Below are positions 10,208 to 18,623 of a DNA stretch of 64,000 nucleotides, piece by piece. The translations under genes were made by a program, and so were the position numbers. Source of the DNA: Acidobacteriota bacterium (GTDB lineage: Bacteria > Acidobacteriota > Terriglobia > Terriglobales > Acidobacteriaceae); assembly GCA_018268895.1 (NCBI GenBank), contig JAFDVP010000012.1, positions 434,001 to 498,000 on the forward strand. The letters are read 5' to 3'. Under the pieces are notes generated by a model, which had not been told where the DNA came from, did not search any database, and saw only the letters and a list, made by a program, of their open reading frames with translations. Position 1 is the stretch's first letter; the number at the start of each line of letters is the position of its first letter.

Positions 10208-10223
10208 CGCAACTATAGTTGCG
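10208..10223. promoter_or_regulatory. 16-bp perfect palindrome CGCAACTATAGTTGCG
   Basis: The two half-sites CGCAACTA and TAGTTGCG are exact reverse complements with no spacer. The site lies 75 bases upstream of the TonB receptor start, a normal place for an operator. The cognate regulator is unknown and none is encoded within 10 kb. Confidence 0.5.
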
Positions 10224-10232
10224 ATGAATACC

Positions 10233-10246
10233 AATTGTCTACATAT
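10233..10246 (+). promoter_or_regulatory. Operator-like element copy 1 (AATTGTCTACATAT)
   Basis: This is one of three copies of AATTGTCKACATAT found in the window. The core TTGTCTACAT fits the TNGTN(0-3)ACNA pattern known for FadR-type GntR regulators. It sits 100 bases upstream of the TonB receptor start. Assignment to a GntR regulator is inference. Confidence 0.5.
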
Positions 10247-10400
10247 AAACACTTAATGACATTCTCTAGGGCTATACCTGTAAATTTGCAGGCGCAGGGA
10301 ATCCCGAGTTGGCGACGAAACCCGTCAATAGACGCAGGCAACGAGCTTCGCAACTGAAGATATTCCTTATTTGAAAATGCGGATCGGCAAAGCATCGGTG

Positions 10401-10414
10401 AATTGTCGACATGC
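10401..10414 (+). promoter_or_regulatory. Operator-like element copy 2 (AATTGTCGACATGC)
   Basis: This copy shares its first seven bases (AATTGTC) and ACAT with copy 1 and the exact 12-mer AATTGTCGACAT with copy 3. It lies between the MFS stop and the receptor start, 168 bases from copy 1, a spacing compatible with looping. Confidence 0.48.
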
Positions 10415-10446
10415 GACGAATAAAGCAGCCTCTGAAGGACCGATTT

Positions 10447-11709
10447 TCAGCTCACTGCACCTGTGCGCCGCGCTCGCTCGAGATGTTTCGCGACAAGCAA
10501 TGTTGCTATGGCAATGACAAGATAGATCGCGGCCGTCGCGCTGATACATGCGCTCATGCCGAACTTTGCCGCACCCACCGCGATGATCACCGGAGCCAGT
10601 CCTCCTCCGAGCCACCCCAGAGAGTTCGCGATGCCAGCCGCAGTCCCTCGATTTTCTATTGCCACCACGTCATAGAGACCAGCAATGATGTTGGCATCGT
10701 ACAGCCCTTTGAAGTACCCGAAGCCGATCATTGCCAGCACAAGTACGGGTACGGAGAGGGTCCACCCTGTCAAAAATAAAAACGGCGCTCCCATCAGCAG
10801 CCCGATAAACTGTGCCAGTTGCCTGCCGCCGCCTCGTTTCCTCGAAAAGCGATCAGCGAGATAGCCGCCACACAGAACACCGAGCAGAGACGCTGCCTGC
10901 AGATACAAGCTGGCATTCAATCCCGCCATGGAAAGGCTCATGTGGAACTTCTGATAGAGAAATGTCGGCAGCCATGTGAGAAAGACGACAGCCACAAAAT
11001 TGGCTCCCATAAAAACCGCAATGAGCGCCAGAACAACTCGGTTCCCGAGAATCTCTTTCAAAGCGATCGAAGTTTTTTTCTTCGATACGGGCCCACTCGT
11101 CTGTAGTTCTGACTGCCCTCTCACCGGCTCTTTCAGTAAAAACATCAAGACAAGGCCGAGAACGATGCCGCACCCGCCAAAGGCAACAAAGCTGGCACGC
11201 CACCCGCTATGTTGCCCCACCAGTGCTGACACCGAACCACCCATGATGCTGCCCGCATATACCGCCGTCTGATGCAGAGACATCGCGCGCGACCGCGTCG
11301 CCGGACCGTGATAATCGCTGATCATCGCCATGGCAGCGGGAAAATAGAAGGCTTCGCCCAATCCGCCGAGCGCCCGGCACCAGACCATCTCCGAATACGA
11401 ATGCGCGATCGCTGTTGCCGCCGTCACGGCAGACCAGAAGATCAGGCTTCCGAGTATGAGCCATTTTCGCGACAGCCTGTCCGTGATCCACCCGGTAAAC
11501 GGCCCGCAGAGCGCATACATCCACATGAAGCACGAGCCCAGGATGCCCAGTTGGACATCCGTAAGCTGCATCTCCGTTTTGATCAGAGGGAATAAGGAGA
11601 AGATGGCCTGGCGGTCTGCATAGTTGAACAGAAAGACAAACCACAGCAGGCCAATCGTTATCCATTTTGTGCGAGGGTTCGCTATGCTTCGGCTCACCGT
11701 GACTGCCAC
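10447..11709 (-). CDS. MFS transporter, anion:cation symporter (hexuronate-type) family
   Basis: An inner-membrane symporter with about 12 hydrophobic segments (420 residues). The first-loop signature is GWITDRLSRKWLILG, and RALGGLGEAFYFPAAMAMISDY in the fourth segment resembles the ACS family of hexuronate/glucarate/tartrate carriers. This suggests uptake of a sugar acid or related anion across the cytoplasmic membrane. It follows the isomerase gene by 15 bases in the unit aldolase > isomerase > transporter. Together with the TonB receptor it would complete import through both membranes. Substrate identity is inferred only from family and neighbours. Confidence 0.88.
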   Translation of the reverse strand: MAVTVSRSIANPRTKWITIGLLWFVFLFNYADRQAIFSLFPLIKTEMQLTDVQLGILGSCFMWMYALCGPFTGWITDRLSRKWLILGSLIFWSAVTAATAIAHSYSEMVWCRALGGLGEAFYFPAAMAMISDYHGPATRSRAMSLHQTAVYAGSIMGGSVSALVGQHSGWRASFVAFGGCGIVLGLVLMFLLKEPVRGQSELQTSGPVSKKKTSIALKEILGNRVVLALIAVFMGANFVAVVFLTWLPTFLYQKFHMSLSMAGLNASLYLQAASLLGVLCGGYLADRFSRKRGGGRQLAQFIGLLMGAPFLFLTGWTLSVPVLVLAMIGFGYFKGLYDANIIAGLYDVVAIENRGTAAGIANSLGWLGGGLAPVIIAVGAAKFGMSACISATAAIYLVIAIATLLVAKHLERARRTGAVS

Positions 11710-11724
11710 TCTTTCACCTTCGAT

Positions 11725-13311
11725 CTACAGTTTTATTCCGCAACAGTGAACCGAGATCCCCAGGGCCACACCCATGCTTGCTTTGACAGTAAGCGCCTTT
11801 AGCGCCTCTTCGCGGCTCCCGGCATAGGCGATGCTGACATGGTTGGCACGGTGGCGCGCCATAAATCCATTCCGGTCCACGCCTTCTGTAACAACGCTCA
11901 CCATCGGCCACTCCTTCGTGACCTCACTCCATCGGGCTTCCGTCTCTTCAGTGGGCAACGTGACCACCTTCGCAAGCCCAATATCCATATGCAGAGTCCC
12001 ACCCTCCACAAAGACGCGGCTCCATACGATGTCGCCCGGCCTGCCAATGCCTTTGAGAGTGCCTCCTCCAAGCGGGAAATACATCGCCGGCTGGCGATCG
12101 CTCTCTGAACCTGCGTATCCATCAACAAAGTGGCTCGCCGGTGCGGCGCCCGAGATCTGCCACAGCCAGACGAAGTTGCCGTTATAGTCCTTGCCCCATC
12201 GCACATCGTGCAGTGTAGTGGAAGGATCAAGCCCAAGCGCCTGCCAGCAGTGGTTCGTAATGACCGCATCGACGCCGGCGCACTCGTCAACTTCGTTGAA
12301 GTGGGGCAGAGCATTGCCAGCATAGAGTTCGCGTCCGTCAGCAGTCTTCACCGGAGGGCGGTCTGGATTGTTCAACAGACCCTCGACCAGATCGGATGCG
12401 GGTACAAGGTCTTTCAACCCCTGCTGATATTGAATCCCGATACTGTCGCAACCAAACTCATCCGCAATTTGCAGTGCCGCAATATACATACGGCACTGCT
12501 CAAGGATTTGAGCATCCGTCAGCTCAATCGCCTCGTCTTTACCGGTATTGAAATGCAACCCCTTCTTATCCAGCCAGGAACGCACCGCGTGAGCGCTCGC
12601 ATCGCTGATCGTGCGCATTCGCGCATACAGCGCCGATTGGCTCAGCCTCTCCTTGAAGAAGCCCGAGCGATTCAATAGCTCATCGTCGATGATGGCGTTA
12701 TACATCCCCATGCAGCCTTCATCGAAGACGCCAAGAATAATCTTCTTTCGCAATAACTCCGTTGCAAGCTTTTCGCCCAACTCGCGTGCATCATTCGCCG
12801 CCGCTTTTCTGTCAAACGAAGTCACATGCGACAGATCGTGATTGATCCTTCCCGTACCGATCCATTCACGCAGGCCATTGAGGGCGAAGGCATCTGTAAA
12901 GTTTTCGCTCCACAGCGTCGAGAAGCTTACGCCAGCTTTAATTAAGGAGCCATTCAGGTTCAACAGGCCAACCAGGCCTGGCCATTTGCCAGACCAGTTG
13001 GCCACCGTCAGCATGGGACCGCGGTGCGAACGCATCCCCGGCAGCACATGGTGCGTGTATTGCCATGCGGCCGTAGCAAAGACCAGCGGCGCATCCGCCG
13101 GTATGTTTGCGAAGACGTCCATTCCCATGCGCTGGCTGAAGATAAAGCCGTGCCTCTTTCCGGAATCATAGGGGAAGGCGCGAATGAGCTCACAACCGTT
13201 GTCCGCGAACGCCTTCGTCAAAGCGGCTTCCAGCTCATACTGCGCGGGCCAGCAAACTTCATTGGCGCTCTGCCGAAGATCGCCGCTTGTAACGAGATAT
13301 ACCTGCTTCAT
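11725..13311 (-). CDS. L-fucose/L-arabinose isomerase-like protein
   Basis: A cytoplasmic sugar isomerase family member (528 residues from the chosen start) expected to interconvert an aldose and a ketose with a divalent metal. N-terminal segments VYLVTSGDLRQSANEVCWPAQ and FGFDEGCMGMYNA-like motifs (ILGVFDEGCMGMYN) match the fucose-isomerase fold, and there is a conserved acidic/histidine-rich C-terminal half (NALPHFNEVDECAG). The longest ORF starts at 13464, but the true start is the ATG at 13311, which overlaps the TGA of the upstream aldolase gene as ATGA, a coupled start. A second, divergent relative of this family occurs at 32949-34418. Substrate is not decided. Confidence 0.8.
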   Translation of the reverse strand: MKQVYLVTSGDLRQSANEVCWPAQYELEAALTKAFADNGCELIRAFPYDSGKRHGFIFSQRMGMDVFANIPADAPLVFATAAWQYTHHVLPGMRSHRGPMLTVANWSGKWPGLVGLLNLNGSLIKAGVSFSTLWSENFTDAFALNGLREWIGTGRINHDLSHVTSFDRKAAANDARELGEKLATELLRKKIILGVFDEGCMGMYNAIIDDELLNRSGFFKERLSQSALYARMRTISDASAHAVRSWLDKKGLHFNTGKDEAIELTDAQILEQCRMYIAALQIADEFGCDSIGIQYQQGLKDLVPASDLVEGLLNNPDRPPVKTADGRELYAGNALPHFNEVDECAGVDAVITNHCWQALGLDPSTTLHDVRWGKDYNGNFVWLWQISGAAPASHFVDGYAGSESDRQPAMYFPLGGGTLKGIGRPGDIVWSRVFVEGGTLHMDIGLAKVVTLPTEETEARWSEVTKEWPMVSVVTEGVDRNGFMARHRANHVSIAYAGSREEALKALTVKASMGVALGISVHCCGIKL

Positions 13312-14207
13312 CTTGCACCTGCCTGACTGTTTATTGCCTGATTCATCCATGAGCGAAACCATGTCTGCAATTCTTCTACCTCTGATCGCCGGCCGGCTGA
13401 TAAGGGAAAAGGATAACTCGCCCTGGCAAAGCCTCGCACCTCGCTGGTGACCTTCAATCCCCATGGCGTGGGCAGATGTGAAATATGCCCAATGAATTCA
13501 TCCAACAGCGAGCGGTTGCGGACAAACTCCTCGCTGCCGGGTGTGCCATGAAATATCTTCGTCATCAATTCGGGTAGCGTGCATGCCACTCCCGAAACGA
13601 CAGCATCGCATAAACCCAGCGCCAACGCCTCGCATAACACACCGTCGTTTCCAATGATTCGCGTCGCATTGAGCTTGGACTCAGTGATAGCGCGTACTGT
13701 ATCCAGGGAGCCGCTACTATCCTTCACTCCAACAATGTTGTCGTGGGATTGGAGAAGATCCATGGTCGTTTCAACTTCAAGGCCAGATGTGAACTGCGGA
13801 AGATTATAGAGAAGCACCGGCACGCTGAGTTGATCCGCAACTGCAAGTGAAAACGAGCGAAGGTCGTCCTGCCGATAAGGGAAAAAGCTTGGCATTGACA
13901 GCAACACACCGTCTGCGCCGCTATCGGCTGCAATCTTTCCTCGTAGAACGGCACCGCGCACATCGCCCGCGCCAATGCCAACCAGAAGTCTTTTGGAGGG
14001 AGCTATCTTTCGTGCGATGCTGAGCGACTCCGCCAACTCCTCCGGAGTCGAGAATGGAAACTCACCCGTCGCTCCATTGATGGCATAACCAGATACCGTA
14101 TCGACTGAAAGCGATTCAATCTGTCTTCGCAGATCTACAGTATCCAGCTTGCCCGCTGCATTACGCGGCGCTAAAAGTGCTGCAAAGACGCCAACATATC
14201 CCGTCAT
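13308..14207 (-). CDS. Dihydrodipicolinate synthase/N-acetylneuraminate lyase family aldolase
   Basis: A class I (Schiff-base) aldolase of the DapA/NAL superfamily, 299 residues. The conserved Tyr is in LLYNLPQFTSG and the Schiff-base Lys in IVGVKDSSG. The GATGEF motif near residue 45 replaces the GTTGE of DapA, so this is more likely a 2-keto-3-deoxy sugar acid aldolase/dehydratase or sialate lyase-like enzyme than lysine biosynthesis. It is the first gene of its unit, coupled to the isomerase gene by a 4-base overlap. The upstream region has an operator-like element at 14358-14371. A catabolic role is inferred from the isomerase and MFS neighbours. Confidence 0.87.
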   Translation of the reverse strand: MTGYVGVFAALLAPRNAAGKLDTVDLRRQIESLSVDTVSGYAINGATGEFPFSTPEELAESLSIARKIAPSKRLLVGIGAGDVRGAVLRGKIAADSGADGVLLSMPSFFPYRQDDLRSFSLAVADQLSVPVLLYNLPQFTSGLEVETTMDLLQSHDNIVGVKDSSGSLDTVRAITESKLNATRIIGNDGVLCEALALGLCDAVVSGVACTLPELMTKIFHGTPGSEEFVRNRSLLDEFIGHISHLPTPWGLKVTSEVRGFARASYPFPLSAGRRSEVEELQTWFRSWMNQAINSQAGAR

Positions 14208-14357
14208 TCGATAGACCTTCCCAAAAGATGCTCGCCGTCATTAGCGGAACTCTGCTTACAAACTTTTATCTTTTTACCGATCCCTGGTTCCGGTTCGAGA
14301 TTCGGCATTCAGGCGCAATCAGACATCATTGGTTCAACCGTATCAAATCTGTGTCCC

Positions 14358-14371
14358 ATATGTCGACAATT
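14358..14371 (-). promoter_or_regulatory. Operator-like element copy 3 (AATTGTCGACATAT on -)
   Basis: Read on the - strand this is AATTGTCGACATAT. It shares 13 of 14 bases with copy 1 at 10233 and its first 12 bases with copy 2 at 10401. It lies 150 bases upstream of the DapA-family gene, linking the two sugar units to one putative regulator. Confidence 0.5.
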
Positions 14372-14394
14372 AAAGGCCGCTTGTCTTTAGATAT

Positions 14395-14427
14395 CCCAAA
14401 AACAAGAAACCCGCTTAGATAGCGGGT
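14395..14427 (-). terminator. Intrinsic terminator downstream of tRNA-Ser
   Basis: On the - strand a 7-bp stem ACCCGCT/AGCGGGT with a 5-base loop is followed by a T-rich tract (TTTCTTGTTTTTG). It begins about 36 bases past the tRNA 3' end and has the form of a rho-independent terminator. Confidence 0.7.
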
Positions 14428-14462
14428 GATTTATATCGTTGATTGGACGTTACCGGGATTTC

Positions 14463-14555
14463 TGGCGGAGAGTGGGGGATTCGAACCCCCGATAGAGCTT
14501 TTGACCCTATAACGGTTTAGCAAACCGCCGCCTTCAGCCACTCGGCCAACTCTCC
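14463..14555 (-). tRNA. tRNA-Ser (anticodon GCU)
   Basis: The acceptor stem GGAGAGT/ACTCTCC pairs perfectly, followed by discriminator G and an encoded CCA. The anticodon loop is TTGCTAA, giving GCU, which reads AGC/AGU serine codons. The D-arm GGCCGAGTGG, the T-loop TTCGAAT and a long variable arm typical of class II tRNA-Ser are visible. Total length is 93 bases including CCA. The gene is monocistronic, with a terminator just downstream. Confidence 0.97.
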
Positions 14556-14650
14556 GAACCCAATGTGAGAACGGGTATAGCGTGATTATAACGTGAGCCC
14601 TGAAATTCCGTGCTGAATATCGGTTTTCCAGACGTTGAAGCTCAGGGATG

Positions 14651-14682
14651 AATCCGGCCTGCCACGACCCGCACGCCGGATT
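14651..14682. terminator. Hairpin downstream of pyrophosphatase gene
   Basis: Arms AATCCGGC and GCCGGATT are perfectly complementary and continue inward with TGC/GCA across one mismatch. The hairpin starts eight bases past the pyrophosphatase stop. No T-tract follows, so it may be a rho-dependent end or an RNA-stabilising hairpin. Confidence 0.5.
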
Positions 14683-14689
14683 GCATGGT

Positions 14690-15247
14690 TTACCTGACTG
14701 GCGCAGCCTTCAAGCCGCTCTCTACCTGGTTATCGATATAGCGCTGCTGCGCCTCAAGGACCTTGGCACGAGCAAACGAAGCATCCCGCCACCCCTTCAC
14801 TTCGACCCGCTTGCCCTCGAGGTCCTTGTAAATCGAGAAAAAGTGGGTCATCTCTTTAAGGATGTGCGGATAGATCTCGGAGAAGTTCCAGACGTCTTTG
14901 TAGCGGGGATTGCCTTTGCCGACTGCTAGCACCTTTTCGTCTCCCAAGCCCTGATCGCGCATCTCGAGCAGGCCGATCGGACGAACCTCCATCACGCAGC
15001 CGGGAAAGCTCGGAGTATCGACCAGCACCAGCACGTCGAGCGGATCGCCATCGTCGCCCAGTGTAGAAGGGATAAAGCCGTAGTCGCCGGGGTAATGGAC
15101 AGGGGAGTAGAGGTTGCGGTCGAGGCGGAAGACGTGGAGTTCCTTGTCGTACTCGTATTTATTGATTCCCTCAAGAGGAATTTCGATAACGGCGTTGATC
15201 ACTTCGGGCGATTCTGGGCCCACAGGAAGCTCAAGATAGTTCGGCAT
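14690..15247 (-). CDS. ppa: Inorganic pyrophosphatase, family I
   Basis: A soluble Mg-dependent enzyme that hydrolyses pyrophosphate released by biosynthetic reactions. The family I signature DGDPLDVLVL lies at about residues 66-75, preceded by the substrate-binding stretch YPGDYGFIPSTLG. The conserved KEMTHFFSIYKDLEGK is near residues 131-146. Length (185) is normal for the bacterial form. It is monocistronic and divergent from purS, with about 135 bases between the two starts. Confidence 0.95.
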   Translation of the reverse strand: MPNYLELPVGPESPEVINAVIEIPLEGINKYEYDKELHVFRLDRNLYSPVHYPGDYGFIPSTLGDDGDPLDVLVLVDTPSFPGCVMEVRPIGLLEMRDQGLGDEKVLAVGKGNPRYKDVWNFSEIYPHILKEMTHFFSIYKDLEGKRVEVKGWRDASFARAKVLEAQQRYIDNQVESGLKAAPVR

Positions 15248-15382
15248 AAGGGTAGAAAAAAATGTCTCGTTTCAAAAAATAACTTGCAGTGCCCTGTTGA
15301 TTGCCCTGAAAGAGGGCCGCTGCGACTATTTCAGACTGGTGTCTCAGGAATAGAAACGGCACCATGTCTATAATCAAACAAG

Positions 15383-15628
15383 ATGAAGGCCCATGTCTAT
15401 GTCACGCTGAAACGAACGGTATTGGATGCCCAGGGGCAGACGATTGCGGATGCTCTGCGCCGGATGCAGTACCAAGGTGTCGCCGATGTGCGACAGGGAA
15501 AATACTTTGTTCTGACCTTGAACGATGGTCTGAAGGCCGTCGATGCCGAGGCTGAAATTGCTCGAATCGCTCGAGAGGTGTTAACGAATCCCGTGATCGA
15601 GGACTACAGCTTTCGCTTAGAAGACTGA
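15383..15628 (+). CDS. purS: Phosphoribosylformylglycinamidine synthase subunit PurS
   Basis: The small subunit of the FGAM synthase complex (PurS-PurQ-PurL), fourth step of purine synthesis. The 81-residue protein has the PurS pattern: MKAHVYVTLKRTVLDAQGQT at the start, a central VADVRQGKYFVL strand and a C-terminal NPVIEDYSFRLED. Usually purS is followed by purQ and purL; here the next gene is an outer-membrane barrel, so the other subunits are encoded elsewhere. Length and motifs are complete. Confidence 0.93.
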   Translation: MKAHVYVTLKRTVLDAQGQTIADALRRMQYQGVADVRQGKYFVLTLNDGLKAVDAEAEIARIAREVLTNPVIEDYSFRLED

Positions 15629-15811
15629 AAATAACCAGCTTGATGATCGCAGTGCATTTTTTTGCGTACTTTCAGAGCAAACGAAGCGGTGTAGTTCGCA
15701 TCTAAATCTTCCAGCACGGGAGTTTCCGGATAGCTGAGTAGAGGCTTTCTCCTGTGGCGTTGTGTCTCCAGAAATTCAACTGACGCAACGGATTTTTGGG
15801 GGTTCAGCAAG

Positions 15812-16444
15812 ATGCAGATAGCGGTCGCATTGAGGGTCTCATTGTCTTCAAAGAGAATCCTGAATGCTGCAATGCTGGTAGCTCTTTTTACCACTACCCA
15901 GCGAATTGCTTATGGACAGGCTCTTCCAACCGCTCAGAAGACTGGCGACCTTTCAGTTTTCGCGCTCTATTCCCGGCTCACTCCAGATTATGGACCAACA
16001 AGCAATAGTGGCCTGACATTTGGGGCAAGCTATCTGCGCTATACGCGCTGGTGGCTTAATCCGGCGGTCGAGTTTCGTGCCAAAATTGCCAACGGCACCA
16101 CAGTGGACGAAAAAACGATTGGCGGGGGGATCCGATTGGAAAAACAATTCGGTAAATATCATCCTTACGCCGACTTTCTTGTGAGTGCCGGCTCAATCAA
16201 CTTCCATTTGAAAAACCCTCCGATTCTTCCAGATGGCAAGCCCTATCTCTCGGACGGAACGGTCGTATATGCCTTTGGCGGTGGCCTCGACTACGATTTA
16301 ACCTCTAAGTTTGCCTTTCGCGGCGACTATCAGTACGAGAAATGGTATCTGGATAAGAACCCGGGTACGCCACTTCACCTCACTCCGAATGGTTGGAGCC
16401 TGGGTGTGGTCTACCGGATTTCACCTCGCCCTTTTAGCCGATAA
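15812..16444 (+). CDS. Outer-membrane beta-barrel protein (opacity-type)
   Basis: A predicted small outer-membrane barrel of about 210 residues. A signal-like hydrophobic segment (AAMLVALFTTTQRIAYGQA) comes first, followed by alternating hydrophobic/polar strands such as GLTFGASYLRYTRWWL and FAFRGDYQYEKWYL, and the C-terminal strand GWSLGVVYRISPR. Residues 49 to the end look like one eight-stranded barrel. Translation may begin at 15812 (GGGGG nine bases upstream) or at the internal ATG at 15872. Its function is unknown. It sits alone between purS and hemE. Confidence 0.7.
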   Translation: MQIAVALRVSLSSKRILNAAMLVALFTTTQRIAYGQALPTAQKTGDLSVFALYSRLTPDYGPTSNSGLTFGASYLRYTRWWLNPAVEFRAKIANGTTVDEKTIGGGIRLEKQFGKYHPYADFLVSAGSINFHLKNPPILPDGKPYLSDGTVVYAFGGGLDYDLTSKFAFRGDYQYEKWYLDKNPGTPLHLTPNGWSLGVVYRISPRPFSR

Positions 16445-16500
16445 ACGGCCCAGATAGGAAGCATCGATATAGCTTGGTGCTAGGCTCAAAAGGGAGAGCA

Positions 16501-17613
16501 ATGGCAAACCTTTTAAGCAAAGCACCAACTGCAAGTGCTTCCATGGAAGCAACGAATAAGCATATGACGAGCACGAGCCGGTTTGTGCGGGCCTGCCTGC
16601 GGCAGCCTGTGGACAGAACTCCTGTATGGCTGCTCCGCCAGGCCGGGCGATACATGCCGGAGTATATGGCAGTCCGGAAGCATCATTCTTTGCTGGAGAT
16701 ATGCAGAACGCCTGAGATTGCGTCTGAAGTTACGATTACGGCTGCTGAGCGGTTGGGGGTCGACGCCGCCATCATCTTTGCCGATCTTTTGCTGCCCTTT
16801 ACCCCAATGGGTGTTGACTTCGAGTTTCTCGCTGGCGAGGGTCCGGTTGTTCATTCGCCCGTGCGCACTCTTGAGCAAGTACGAGCTCTTCGAACTGATC
16901 GCGTGGGAGAACTGGCTTACGTCGCCGAAGCAATAGACCGGGTGGCACGACACTTCTCTTCTCCGCGGGCTGACGACGATCAGCTTGGCATCATCGGATT
17001 CTGCGGCGCCCCATTTACCCTGGCGAGCTACATGATCGAAGGCGGGTCCTCTCGCAACTACGTTGAAACCAAGCGCATGATGTACGGTGACAGCCTTGCC
17101 TGGCCATTGCTGATGGAAAAGCTGGTTGAGGTCCTGGTGGGGTATGCAGCGCAGCAGGTCGAGGCCGGCGCGGACGTGATACAGATATTCGATAGCTGGG
17201 CTGGAGCACTCAGCGTGACGGATTACCGCGAGTACTGCCTGGGACCATCGACGGAGCTTGTGAAGAGAATCCAGGCCCTCGGCGTACCGGTAATTTACTT
17301 TGGCGTCGATACGGCATCGCTTCTACCGGCGATGCGCAAGACAGGGGCGGACGTCATTGGCCTCGATTGGCGTATTCCTTTGAACGAAGGATGGAAGGCT
17401 ATCGGCGAAGGGTGCGCGGTGCAAGGCAATCTCGACCCAATTGCCTTGTTCGCTCCTGAAGACGTGCTGCGTGCGCGCGTGCGCGAGGTGATCGAGGCGG
17501 CGGCGGGAAGACCCGGGCACATCTTCAACCTGGGCCACGGCATCGTTCCTGGCACTCCGGTAGAGAATGTTATTAAGACAGTGCAGTGGGTGAAGGAGTT
17601 CACCGCGCGATGA
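16501..17613 (+). CDS. hemE: Uroporphyrinogen decarboxylase
   Basis: Converts uroporphyrinogen III to coproporphyrinogen III in heme synthesis. The N-terminal signature PVWLLRQAGRYMPEY is at about residues 41-55 and the second signature (GFCGAPFTLASYMIEGG) near 167-183. C-terminal GNLDP and FNLGHGIVPGTP are also present. The ORF can extend to 16474, but ATG 16501 follows GGGAG at ideal distance, giving 370 residues, slightly longer than usual because of an N-terminal leader of about 25 residues. It is the first gene of a tightly coupled hemE-hemH-hemY operon. Confidence 0.96.
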   Translation: MANLLSKAPTASASMEATNKHMTSTSRFVRACLRQPVDRTPVWLLRQAGRYMPEYMAVRKHHSLLEICRTPEIASEVTITAAERLGVDAAIIFADLLLPFTPMGVDFEFLAGEGPVVHSPVRTLEQVRALRTDRVGELAYVAEAIDRVARHFSSPRADDDQLGIIGFCGAPFTLASYMIEGGSSRNYVETKRMMYGDSLAWPLLMEKLVEVLVGYAAQQVEAGADVIQIFDSWAGALSVTDYREYCLGPSTELVKRIQALGVPVIYFGVDTASLLPAMRKTGADVIGLDWRIPLNEGWKAIGEGCAVQGNLDPIALFAPEDVLRARVREVIEAAAGRPGHIFNLGHGIVPGTPVENVIKTVQWVKEFTAR

Positions 17614-18623
17614 GCAAGGCTGTGCTTCTGCTGGCACACGGGACGCCGAATGTTCTGGGCGAGATGGCCGAGTACCTTGGCAAGGTGACAGGCGGCCGTG
17701 CATTGCCCGATTCCGTCGTCGAAGAGCTGAAGCATCGATATGCACAGATTGGACTGGCGGACATCCCAGGAGCGGAGCCTCCACCGCTGACGAAGTGGTC
17801 GCTCGCTCAAGGAAACCTGCTGCAAGAGACCCTTGGCGATACTCCCGTCTATGTGGCCATGCGTAACTGGCATCCCTATATCGCCGATGTTGTGGAGACT
17901 ATGCGGGCCGACGGCGTCACGCACATTCGCGCGATTTGTCTTGCGCCGCAGAACTCGCGAACCAGCGTTGGGCTGTACCGCCGCGCATTGATGACAGCGG
18001 CGGCCGGCATGGAGGTGGAGTTTGTTGCCGGCTGGGCGGAGCACCCGCTGCTGGCGCAGGCATTCGCCGAGAAGCTATGGCCTGTCTGGGCGGAGGCCTG
18101 CGCCGAATCGGGACAACGGGTTCCCGTACTGTTCACTGCCCACAGTGTTCCCTGCCGGACGATCATGACCGGCGAGGCGTCGATTGCTGGCGCGCGTCCG
18201 GGTACTCCGATGCAAAATACGCCCGATCCATACCCGGTAGAGGCCAAGCGCACTGCGGCCATGGTTGCCGAGCGACTTGGTGTTGTTGGCCTGAACGAAG
18301 GCGATTGGTACTTCGCCTTCCAGAGCCAGGGCGTAAGCGGCGGTCCATGGATAGGACCAACGGTTGAAGAGACCCTGACCGCTTTGAAAAAAGAAGGGCA
18401 TGTTGGCGTTGTTATACAACCGGTTGGATTTCTCTGCGATCACGTCGAGATCCTATACGACATCGATATCGCCTTTCGTGAGCTCGCCGCAGAGCTCGGA
18501 CTCAAGCTGTGGCGAGCGGAGAGTTTGAACGACTCTCCCATACTGGTTCGTGCACTGGCCGATATTGCTTTCGAGGCTGATATCGCACTGCTCGACGATT
18601 CCCAGGCTGTGAGGGCTGTGTGA
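17610..18623 (+). CDS. hemH: Ferrochelatase
   Basis: Inserts Fe2+ into a porphyrin (protoporphyrin IX or coproporphyrin III). The ferrochelatase signature QPVGFLCDHVEILYDID with its His and Glu is at about residues 271-287. The catalytic-side His is in FTAHSVP, and WYFAFQSQGVSGGPWIGP matches the family. Length is 337 residues. The start ATG overlaps the hemE stop as ATGA, so the longer ORF from 17586 is not used. It overlaps hemY by four bases as well. Gene order hemE-hemH-hemY resembles the order in organisms using the coproporphyrin-dependent route, but no hemQ is seen here, so the route is open. Confidence 0.94.
   Translation: MSKAVLLLAHGTPNVLGEMAEYLGKVTGGRALPDSVVEELKHRYAQIGLADIPGAEPPPLTKWSLAQGNLLQETLGDTPVYVAMRNWHPYIADVVETMRADGVTHIRAICLAPQNSRTSVGLYRRALMTAAAGMEVEFVAGWAEHPLLAQAFAEKLWPVWAEACAESGQRVPVLFTAHSVPCRTIMTGEASIAGARPGTPMQNTPDPYPVEAKRTAAMVAERLGVVGLNEGDWYFAFQSQGVSGGPWIGPTVEETLTALKKEGHVGVVIQPVGFLCDHVEILYDIDIAFRELAAELGLKLWRAESLNDSPILVRALADIAFEADIALLDDSQAVRAV

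Larger units (their letters stand above)
10134..10446. other. Intergenic regulatory region between MFS gene end and TonB receptor start
   Basis: This 313-base stretch has no convincing gene. It contains the promoter region for the receptor-hydrolase-aldolase-dehydrogenase unit on the - strand. It holds a perfect palindrome at 10208-10223 and two copies of an operator-like element at 10233-10246 and 10401-10414. These sites are listed separately. Confidence 0.6.

Noticed and set aside
13308..14207. dapA (lysine biosynthesis)
   Set aside because: The GTTGE signature is altered to GATGE and it is coupled to a sugar isomerase and transporter, so a catabolic aldolase is more likely.
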